A stretch of DNA of 43,502 nt from a virus. The notes under the pieces were generated by a model. The model was not told the origin of the DNA. It was given only the letters and a program-made list of their open reading frames with translations, and searched no databases. This document shows positions 37,182 to 43,502 of the stretch, piece after piece (within the stretch, counting starts at the first letter, position 1; the number at the start of each line of letters is the position of its first letter). The stretch lies in IMG/VR virus record IMGVR_UViG_3300037507_003534, positions 1-43,502 of that record; one strand, written 5' to 3'. The translations under genes and the position numbers were made by a program.

Positions 37182-40100
37182 TACGCAAGGATGCCTCCGG
37201 GCCTCTTCTGCTTAATGAGCTCTTGTTGAACAGCTTGAGAAATGGCGCGACCGAGCTCGGCGCCTTTCGTGTTGTCCCCCTGAACTGTACTGCCGGTGGC
37301 ATCGACGTTGACCACGATGTTGGTCGCTCCGCCTGCACCGTCGCCGTGTAATTTGACGCCGAGTTCGCCACCTGCTCCGCGGCTGAGAGGAAGGATCGCT
37401 TCGGGCCCGGCCTCCCCCATCACGCCGGCGCGCATGGAGCCGCCGTCCTTGTAGCGGAACAGCGTGGGGGAATAGACAACGCTGTTGGTGAATCCCCCGC
37501 CGCGGGCGAAGGCAGCGATCCCGTTGGCGAAGCTGGCGCCCTTCGCAGCCTTCTCTGCGAAGACACCGCCGCCCTCGAAGGTGAAGCCAAAGGCGCGGAA
37601 GATGGCGAGGAGCGCCCACTTGGCGATCATGTCCATCACCATCTTCACGAACATCTGGTAGATGTTCTGGAACATGTTGGCGAAGGCGTCTTGGACGGAG
37701 GCTGTGCCGTCGACAATGGCAAAGACCGCGTTGGACATCGCGGTGCCGAGCTCGCTTTGGATGGTCTCGGCGAACTTGGAGACTTCTTCGTCCATGCTCT
37801 GGAGATCGTCGTTCCAATCGCGGAGGACGTCTTTGAGGTTGCGACGGTCTTTGGGCTCGGCGGGCTGGTTGTCCACGGTGCCCTTGGCTTTGTCCGCGTC
37901 TCCTTGGAGCTGGGCGATGATCGCTTGAAGCCGAGCGATCTCGGCATTGGCAGCGTCGAGTTGTCTCTTCAGCTCGGCGGCTTCCTTGGGTGAGGCGTTG
38001 GCAATCTGAGCCGCGATGCGAGTGCGCAGCTCTTCTTGGGTTTTGAGGGAGGCGTTGAGGTCCTTGAGGGCGGCGTCGAGCCGTTGCTGGATTTCGAGCT
38101 TGCGCAGTTCCTTCTCGATTTGCTCGGGGGAGGCGCCGGCCTCGAGGAGCTTCTTGCGCAGCGCGAGGACTTCGTTCTGCCGGGTGATTTGCTGGACCTG
38201 CTGCTGGAACTCACGGGAGAGGTCGACGCCCTGTTGGATGGCGTTTAGGCGGAGGCGGACTTGGGCCTCGTCTTTGAGGCTGCGGACGAAGGCGCCGTGG
38301 CGGGCTGTGACCTGTTGGATCAGGGTGTCTTTCTCGCGCTCGCTGAGGTTGGTGCGGGCGTTGATGCCCTCGATGATTTGACCGAGCTCGCGTTGTGCGC
38401 TGGCGACACGGGCGGCGCCCTCGGCTGCGATTTGGGTGCGCTCGGGGTTGAAGGCGTCGTAGGTGTTCTGGGCGAGGGCGGTTGTGATGCCGTCGAGCTC
38501 GTAGAGCTTGTCCTGGTACTGCTCCAGGCCCACGGGCTCAAAGGCGGATTTGGCGATGGCGTCGAAAGCTTCCTTGGTCTTGGCCTGGGTGAGCGCGGCC
38601 TGGATCGCCGCGAGGCGCCCCATCGCAGAGGTCAGGGAGCGGATTGCGGCCTCGTACTTGGCGACGGCAGGGGCGCCGACGTCGGCGAAAGACGGTGCCT
38701 GGGGTGCGGCGCCCGTGCTGCCAGGCCCTTTGTATGCCGAGCCGGGATCGGCCAGGTGCATGACCTTGTAGCTCTGGCCTCGGGGGCCGGCGATGGTGGC
38801 GTAGTTGCCGCCAAGGCCCCTGGGATCGCGGGTGAAGTTCTGGAGGGTGTAGCCCGGGGCCAGGTTGAGGGGAGTTCCGACCGGTCCGGCTAAGTCGTAG
38901 CCGGCATGACGACGGCCACCAGAGCGCGCGGACCCGGGGACATCGGTGAGTTGAAGCTGTCTGTTGATATTCGCTGCGAAAATGGCGCGGGCTTCGGCTT
39001 CGCTGCCAGCGCCGGAGATGTGGAAGTGATCTCCTCGGCTGCTAGTGCCGGTGTTGCCTTGGGTAAGGCCGGTGACGCCGCCGACCGGGGTCTGGCCGGC
39101 CAGTTGCCGGCGGTAGTCCGACACCTTTTGTTCGTACTCGCCGGCGCGCTTGCGGATCTCGGCGATTTTCTTTTCGTTCTCGAGGCGGTAGTCGGAGATC
39201 TGGCGTTCGAGGTTGGCGGCCTCGATCACCAGCTGCTTTTTGCCAGCTTCGATGTCGAGTTCCCCGCGCTCGCGAGTCGATAGGTAGTTGTTTAGCGCTT
39301 CGAGCGCGGAGCGTGAAGCGCCTTCCTCGCCCTCGATGAGCTTTTTGTTGGCCTGCTCCATCTGGTAGATGCGCAGTTCGCCGGCGGCACGGAAGATATC
39401 GACTTCTTTTTGGGCTAGTTCTTGACGTTTCTGGAAGAGTTCGTTCTCTTGTTGAATGCGTATATCATTGATTTCCTTCTCCAGTGAAGTTCTTTTATCG
39501 GCTTGGAGTCTTATGTTTTCTTCTGCGTCTTTTTTGTTTTGTGCGGCTTCGTACTTCCTTTGGTACTCGCGCAACCGAGCTTGCTCGCCAATCAGCGCAC
39601 CTACTCGCTGCTGCTCGGCATTGCCGCCTAATGCCCTGGTGACTGTGTCGCGTACATCAAAGAGTCTCCAAAATTCGCTCCAGGTCTGGATGCCGAGTTG
39701 GCCTTCGTAGCGCAGATCATTCAGCTTCTTCCTGATTTCTTCAATGCGTTCGGTGGCCCGGCCGTACTCGGCCTGGGCTAGCTGCCGTTCAAAGTCCCGA
39801 GCGGCCTTAGTGGCGTAGTCTGCGTCGTCCCCGACGTTTCTATATACGGTTCCAAGTCGTTCTAAAGCGAGCTCGGCGCGGTTCGTTTTAGCGGTTTCCT
39901 CGGCTCTCTTTTGGTATTCGCCGAAGGCATTTACAAGCACCGTTATTGCTGCTTGTACCAGGAATATCATCCCTACTGACTTGACCATGTTCATTGCGGT
40001 CAAGCGCACAGTTTCACCGAGATTTTTGAATCCTCCTGCAACAGTTTCAATCCGGCCGCCGGTGCTGACCGCGTCATTGCCTGCTTTGATCAGATTATTG

Positions 40101-41893
40101 GAGACTTCTTGCAGGGCTTTGGCGACACCTGCTGCCATCGTGGGCAGTGTGACTAGCGATGCCGCAAGTGTCCCAAACACGATCGCAAGTTTGCCCACCG
40201 CGGCTATTAGGACAGCGATGCCACCAAGCAGCGTTGCGATTGCTACTCCTACTCCGCCGAGTGCCGGAACTACAACTCTTACTAGCGTGTTGCCAATGAT
40301 TAGGGCATTGGTAATGAAGTCCATGCCTGCCCTTTTGAGCAGGCCCATGGTGGCAGCTAGTTTCGTAAACTCCTGAACTATGGGTAAGTCAAGAAGTTGA
40401 CTGTAAAGATTAAAGCCCGTGGCGAGTAGTTCGATGAATTTGCTGTAGAAGCTGATGACGTTTGCCAAGGCGCGCGCCAGCGTTTCAAATACATCAACCT
40501 TGATTTCTATGAATGATTTGCCCAGTCGGACAAAGGCATCTGCAACGGTCAGTACCGCAGGCTGCAACGTGGTAATGATTTGAGCTACAGCGCCAATGGC
40601 GCGCTGCATTCCAGATTCGATCAGGACGACGACGTCTTGGATAGCGTCCTTCAGATCATTTATGGCCTTGCTACCTGAGTTGTCCTTTAAACCGATCTCT
40701 CCCAATGAGATCAACCCGCTGCGCTCTCGGATCACCTGGCCGATTGCTGCAAACCTGCCAATGAATTGACCAGCAGCGTCGGCAAGGGAGAACAGCTGCT
40801 CTCTGATCCTGAACAACCTCTCAAAAATCCCGGCCAGAGCGTTCAGTAGCGGATCCAACAGCCCGGCGCCGAACCGTTGGGCCACCAGCTCACCGAGATC
40901 GCGGATGTTGGAGACGACGCCTGAAAAGCCCTGCGCCGCAATCCGTTGGCCGGCGACGGAAGCAGCTAGCCGGTCCTCGAGAAACTTGATGACGCCGCCA
41001 GCTTGTGTTTTGGCTCGGGCCACGTCCTCGTTGGTGATTCCGAGTGCCTTGGCCAGGTACGAATCCATGGTGATGTCACCACGGAGGATCGAGCCGATTT
41101 CTTGGCGTGCCTGGTACAGGGGGATGCCGAAGGTCCCGAGGGCGGCGGAGAAGTTGATCGCCAGGTCTTCGGCTTCCTTAAGGCCGCCGCCGATCTGACC
41201 GACTTGCGAGGCAACGATGCCGAAGACTTCGATGACCTCGTTGGAGGTGACGCCGGCCAGAGCAATAGACCGCTCTCGGATGCTGTCGATCCGCTTTTGG
41301 ACCTCGCCGGTCAGGCTGACGATCTTCTCGTAGGGGTCAGTGATCTCTTTCCCGTTACGGAAGACCTTGTTGGTGGAGGCGAGGGTGGTCTGGGTCTTGA
41401 GAATCGTCTCGCGGAGCTTGATCTCGCGGCCGATCGTCTGCTGGAAAAATCCGCCAAAAGCGTTCTGCAAGACACCAAGTATCTCTTTGATGCCGAACAA
41501 GGCAAAGCCAACTTTGGCTAAGCCATTCACTAAGCCACCTACAGAGCTGCTGGCTTTGTTAAAACTGTTAGCTAAAATGTCACCAGCTTTTGTGTTGTTG
41601 GCGAGGGTTGTCGCTGCTTTGGCTGTTCCTGTTATGGCGCCTTCATACCTTTTAATGCTGTCACCCACGCCGGGCAGCTGCTTTGCGACTTTGTAGAAGG
41701 TCTTGATATTGTTTGCCGCATCGTTTACGTCCCTCCCCAGGTTTGAGAACGTCTTGTTGACGTCTCTAATCGATGGGAGGTCGATTTTTAGCTGACGGGC
41801 CCTGGTCGCGCTGTCGGCCGTCTGATTCAGCTGGCGCAGATCGCGTTCAGCTCGCTGCGTATCGGCAGTGACGTTGAGCCGAAAATCAGCCAC
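37181..41893 (-). CDS. H: tape measure protein with embedded M23-like peptidase motifs
   Basis: A 1570-residue protein setting tail length; at about 0.15 nm per residue the tail would be near 235 nm. The N-terminal part is coiled coil and Asn/Lys-rich; residues about 530-600 hold hydrophobic segments (VVVPALGGVGVAIATLLGGI); residues 780-950 and 1080-1400 are long Glu/Lys/Gln coiled coils; the C terminus (PTLFRYKDGGSMRAGVMGEA, GPEAILPLSR) is the family's usual end. Residues about 945-1050 carry M23-type zinc peptidase motifs in permuted order: GDHFHIS (His956, His958), then HAGYD (His996, Asp1000), then VMHL (His1046). Part of the middle (39400-40600) is AT-rich. Confidence 0.93.
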   Translation of the reverse strand: MADFRLNVTADTQRAERDLRQLNQTADSATRARQLKIDLPSIRDVNKTFSNLGRDVNDAANNIKTFYKVAKQLPGVGDSIKRYEGAITGTAKAATTLANNTKAGDILANSFNKASSSVGGLVNGLAKVGFALFGIKEILGVLQNAFGGFFQQTIGREIKLRETILKTQTTLASTNKVFRNGKEITDPYEKIVSLTGEVQKRIDSIRERSIALAGVTSNEVIEVFGIVASQVGQIGGGLKEAEDLAINFSAALGTFGIPLYQARQEIGSILRGDITMDSYLAKALGITNEDVARAKTQAGGVIKFLEDRLAASVAGQRIAAQGFSGVVSNIRDLGELVAQRFGAGLLDPLLNALAGIFERLFRIREQLFSLADAAGQFIGRFAAIGQVIRERSGLISLGEIGLKDNSGSKAINDLKDAIQDVVVLIESGMQRAIGAVAQIITTLQPAVLTVADAFVRLGKSFIEIKVDVFETLARALANVISFYSKFIELLATGFNLYSQLLDLPIVQEFTKLAATMGLLKRAGMDFITNALIIGNTLVRVVVPALGGVGVAIATLLGGIAVLIAAVGKLAIVFGTLAASLVTLPTMAAGVAKALQEVSNNLIKAGNDAVSTGGRIETVAGGFKNLGETVRLTAMNMVKSVGMIFLVQAAITVLVNAFGEYQKRAEETAKTNRAELALERLGTVYRNVGDDADYATKAARDFERQLAQAEYGRATERIEEIRKKLNDLRYEGQLGIQTWSEFWRLFDVRDTVTRALGGNAEQQRVGALIGEQARLREYQRKYEAAQNKKDAEENIRLQADKRTSLEKEINDIRIQQENELFQKRQELAQKEVDIFRAAGELRIYQMEQANKKLIEGEEGASRSALEALNNYLSTRERGELDIEAGKKQLVIEAANLERQISDYRLENEKKIAEIRKRAGEYEQKVSDYRRQLAGQTPVGGVTGLTQGNTGTSSRGDHFHISGAGSEAEARAIFAANINRQLQLTDVPGSARSGGRRHAGYDLAGPVGTPLNLAPGYTLQNFTRDPRGLGGNYATIAGPRGQSYKVMHLADPGSAYKGPGSTGAAPQAPSFADVGAPAVAKYEAAIRSLTSAMGRLAAIQAALTQAKTKEAFDAIAKSAFEPVGLEQYQDKLYELDGITTALAQNTYDAFNPERTQIAAEGAARVASAQRELGQIIEGINARTNLSEREKDTLIQQVTARHGAFVRSLKDEAQVRLRLNAIQQGVDLSREFQQQVQQITRQNEVLALRKKLLEAGASPEQIEKELRKLEIQQRLDAALKDLNASLKTQEELRTRIAAQIANASPKEAAELKRQLDAANAEIARLQAIIAQLQGDADKAKGTVDNQPAEPKDRRNLKDVLRDWNDDLQSMDEEVSKFAETIQSELGTAMSNAVFAIVDGTASVQDAFANMFQNIYQMFVKMVMDMIAKWALLAIFRAFGFTFEGGGVFAEKAAKGASFANGIAAFARGGGFTNSVVYSPTLFRYKDGGSMRAGVMGEAGPEAILPLSRGAGGELGVKLHGDGAGGATNIVVNVDATGSTVQGDNTKGAELGRAISQAVQQELIKQKRPGGILA

Positions 41894-41919
41894 TTCGCGC
41901 TGTATTCGTTATCCGTATG

Positions 41920-42306
41920 CTACGGCCGCCGCTCGACTGGGGTCATCAGCGCAGTTAGGACGTGGGGCGGCAGAAGTCGCTTGCGCCCGAGTGAGGCGAG
42001 GATGAACTTGGTTGGGTTGCTGGGGCCATCGGCTTGGCTCGAAGCCGGCCGCCAATCGGGGTAGGGGAGGAAGTCTTTGGCGTTGACCTTGGGTGCTGCG
42101 CGCTTCGAGCCGGAGAACCCATGGGCGATCTGGATGAGGATCTGGGTTAGGCGAGCAACAGGGACGGCCTCGAGATTTGCTTGGCCTTTTTCGCGGTCGT
42201 CGATGACGCGCAGCAGCCAGCGCAGTGTGCTGATGGGGGTACGCAGAAAGCGATCCGCTGGGAAGTCAGCCCCGAGCTCGGAGGTTCGGATGCGGACGTA
42301 GATCAC
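41920..42306 (-). CDS. tail assembly chaperone extension (T part of gpGT)
   Basis: A frame of 128 residues from ATG at 42306 (MIYVRIRTSELGADFPADRF); the same frame stays open upstream to the slippery site at 42396-42402. It is therefore probably made mainly as the C-terminal half of a frameshifted gpG-T fusion of about 323 residues, as in lambda, where the T part binds the tape measure during tube assembly. Independent translation from 42306 is possible but has no clear Shine-Dalgarno. Confidence 0.8.
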   Translation of the reverse strand: MIYVRIRTSELGADFPADRFLRTPISTLRWLLRVIDDREKGQANLEAVPVARLTQILIQIAHGFSGSKRAAPKVNAKDFLPYPDWRPASSQADGPSNPTKFILASLGRKRLLPPHVLTALMTPVERRP

Positions 42307-42350
42307 GTCCCAGTCAGTCTCAGGACTACGGAGGTAGTCCTCGCAGCTTT

Positions 42351-42890
42351 TTAGGAGTTCTTCGGGGGTGGGTTGAAGACTTGCTCGTCCTCGGCCTTTC
42401 CCGTGGTTTCAGGCCAGCCGTCGCGCTCCCAGCTGATCAGGCGGAAGACGTCCTCCATCAGCTTGGTGGGCATGGCCTCGGTGTCGGCTTCGCTCCAGTC
42501 CTCGACCCGCTCCCAGTCCTTGGATTTGGGCAGTTTCACTTCGGCGCGGTACTGCATGAACAGGGTGACGAAGGCCACCTGTTGTTCGACAGCGCCGACA
42601 CTGTTGCGCTGCAGCTCTTCGAGTTCGCCGGCGTAGTCGTAGAGCAGATCCTGGTTCTCTTCGGTGGTGTTGCTCAGTAGTTCGACAGCGTCTTTGGTGG
42701 AAATGCCCTTGTCCTTGGCGATGCGTTGAGCGAGCTTGATGGAGGCGAAGGTGGAGCGGGATTGTTTGCGGGAGATGGCCTCAATGCCGCGGGATTCGCC
42801 GGGGACGAGGTCGTTGTAGATGGGGAAGCGGAACGGGCCGATCTCGTGGTACTTCTCAGGGGCGAAGAGGAGGCTCGCGTACTTGCTCAT
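42351..42890 (-). CDS. tail assembly chaperone, gpG-like
   Basis: A 179-residue helical acidic protein from ATG at 42890 (MSKYASLLFAPEKYHEIGPF); a TTG at 42908 is an alternative. The central region (LAQRIAKDKGISTKDAVELL, QQVAFVTLFMQYRAEV) and its place directly before the tape measure gene identify it as the tail chaperone that coats the tape measure. It carries GGGAAAG at codons 163-165 in the right phase for -1 slippage into the following frame. It overlaps the upstream small gene by 35 bases. Confidence 0.85.
   Translation of the reverse strand: MSKYASLLFAPEKYHEIGPFRFPIYNDLVPGESRGIEAISRKQSRSTFASIKLAQRIAKDKGISTKDAVELLSNTTEENQDLLYDYAGELEELQRNSVGAVEQQVAFVTLFMQYRAEVKLPKSKDWERVEDWSEADTEAMPTKLMEDVFRLISWERDGWPETTGKAEDEQVFNPPPKNS
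42396..42402 (-). promoter_or_regulatory. programmed -1 frameshift site GGGAAAG
   Basis: Read leftward the gpG frame is ACG GGA AAG, giving the heptamer G GGA AAG, the same slippery sequence used by lambda G/T. After slipping, the -1 frame runs GGC CGA GGA and stays open to 41920, joining 165 residues of gpG to 158 residues of the T part. Confidence 0.85.
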
Positions 42891-43116
42891 CTCGGATGGG
42901 GAGCTCAACCTCCCAGGCCCGTTGTGGGCTTGGTTGGTTTAACAGCTCGGGCGGAAGTTCAACCTCAATAGTAGCGGCTTCATACGCTAGGCGTATACAC
43001 TGGGATTGGATCAGGGGTTCGAGGTAGAGGGCTCCACAGTGGAGCGTGGAGCCTTCCTCTCGGCAATTCACGGCGTACACGGTGTACAAGCCGTCGATGA
43101 GTAGGTCGTGTTCCAT
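42856..43116 (-). CDS. unknown small protein between tail tube and chaperone genes (86 aa)
   Basis: MEHDLLIDGLYTVYAVNCRE, then CGALYLEPLIQSQCIRLAYE and a C-terminal Pro/Arg/Glu-rich tail. Start chosen just downstream of the terminator at 43126-43149. Its place between the tail tube and gpG is where phages often carry a small tail completion or chaperone-like gene, but no family is recognised. Confidence 0.6.
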   Translation of the reverse strand: MEHDLLIDGLYTVYAVNCREEGSTLHCGALYLEPLIQSQCIRLAYEAATIEVELPPELLNQPSPQRAWEVELPIRDEQVREPPLRP

Positions 43117-43125
43117 AAAGGCATG

Positions 43126-43149
43126 AAAAAAGGCCCCAATGATGGGGCC
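43126..43149 (-). terminator. rho-independent terminator after the tail tube gene
   Basis: Read leftward, GGCCCCA and TGGGGCC form a perfect 7-bp stem with a 4-base loop, followed by six T. It follows the tail tube gene stop by about 22 bases and would raise tube protein levels relative to downstream tail genes by partial termination. Confidence 0.8.
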
Positions 43150-43171
43150 CGTTGATGACGCGCTCGGGAGA

Positions 43172-43502
43172 TCAAGCGGTGCGGAAGGTGGTGGTGAGAC
43201 CTTGGATCGGGCGCTTGATGCCCGAGGCCGAGGCGGCGCCGTTGGCGTCCACTGCCTGGGTGATGGCGCCGTCGGCGACACGCAGTCGGTAGATGGTGCC
43301 GGCGGCGAGGTTCGCGCTCGGGTTGATGGTCACCACGTTGCTGGCCAGGGACACAGCAGCATCGACCTTGGCGCTGGTGGAGGCCACTTCCAGGCGGAAG
43401 CCGGAGCCATCGCTCTGGCCGAGGGCCAGTTGGGTCAGGGCCACGGTGCCGTTGGTGGTGTAGGTCACGGTGATGTCGTTGCCGACCACCACAGCCGAGG
43501 CG
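43172..43502 (-). CDS. major tail (tube) protein, C-terminal part with Ig-like domain
   Basis: The gene enters from beyond the window edge; about 109 codons are visible. The sequence (NDITVTYTTNGTVALTQLAL, then TIYRLRVADGAITQAVDANG) has the strand pattern of a bacterial Ig-like domain, as found at the C terminus of lambda gpV. It precedes gpG in transcription order, matching V-G-T-H. A fibre or decoration protein is an alternative because the N-terminal domain is not visible. Confidence 0.65.
   Translation of the reverse strand, partial: ASAVVVGNDITVTYTTNGTVALTQLALGQSDGSGFRLEVASTSAKVDAAVSLASNVVTINPSANLAAGTIYRLRVADGAITQAVDANGAASASGIKRPIQGLTTTFRTA

Noticed and set aside
42351-42365. Alternative -1 frameshift on the C run ACCCCCG near the end of gpG
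   Set aside because: The heptamer pattern is poor and a textbook GGGAAAG site occurs 36-42 bases upstream in the correct phase.
1-43502. CRISPR arrays, insertion sequences, retron or diversity-generating retroelement
   Set aside because: No spaced identical repeats, transposase or reverse transcriptase motifs were seen. The Mtd-like fibre N terminus at 22556-23053 has no accompanying template repeat or reverse transcriptase.

Overview
The window reads as a 43.5 kb piece of a GC-rich, temperate, long-tailed phage (siphovirus) with a lambda-type tail module, in its unintegrated form. The host is probably a cyanobacterium, most likely a picocyanobacterium. The case for that is moderate: a full sigma-70 family factor of the type seen in cyanobacteria, a ThyX whose signature matches the cyanobacterial/cyanophage type, an integrase with a Tyr-Asp-Leu-Arg-His box, and an attachment site copying the 3' half of a tRNA-Ser(TGA) gene. 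No photosynthesis gene is present. Head, packaging and portal genes lie outside the window.

Layout. (1) 1-12.5 kb, all leftward: a chain of small overlapping genes, mostly unknown (1-3337); a 1.06 kb gene-free stretch with a good leftward promoter (3338-4396); then a transcription and nucleotide block with an HTH protein, the sigma factor, an AT-rich inserted pair of genes flanked by copies of the thyX 3' end, thyX, a dNMP kinase, a Cas4/RecB-like nuclease, a Cro/CI-type HTH protein, a single-strand DNA-binding protein, two ribbon-helix-helix type proteins, and a repressor-like protein. (2) 12.7-19.2 kb, rightward: a primase-polymerase/zinc-finger/helicase fusion, a KilA-N protein, a family A DNA polymerase with proofreading domain, and small genes. 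(3) 19.2-21.1 kb, leftward: excisionase-like protein, tyrosine integrase, and attP (20951-21006) flanked by matching integrase arm-type repeats. (4) 21.1-22.5 kb, rightward: a two-domain endolysin and two tiny genes. (5) 22.6-43.5 kb, leftward (upstream gene last): tail-tube protein (partial), gpG/gpGT chaperones with a lambda-identical GGGAAAG slippery site, a 1570-residue tape measure, gpM, gpL, gpK, gpI, gpJ, then six tail-fibre genes, a putative tail accessory gene, two or three small membrane proteins that may be holins, and unknown genes.

How it works together. The divergent region around 12.5-12.7 kb, with AAAAGG inverted repeats, a leftward terminator and a repressor-like gene, looks like the lysis-lysogeny switch controlling the rightward replication operon. 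A second shared palindrome links the 11.7 kb and 15.6 kb promoters. The sigma factor may redirect host polymerase. Integrase, excisionase-like protein and attP form the integration cassette; the endolysin with membrane proteins forms the lysis cassette; V-G-GT-H-M-L-K-I-J follow the lambda order exactly.

Most unusual features: an intein-like Hint domain near the N terminus of the tail-tip protein J with all splicing residues except the +1 nucleophile; a tape measure whose M23 peptidase motifs occur in permuted order; and the gene-free leader region. All function calls come from reading motifs by eye; no database search was possible.
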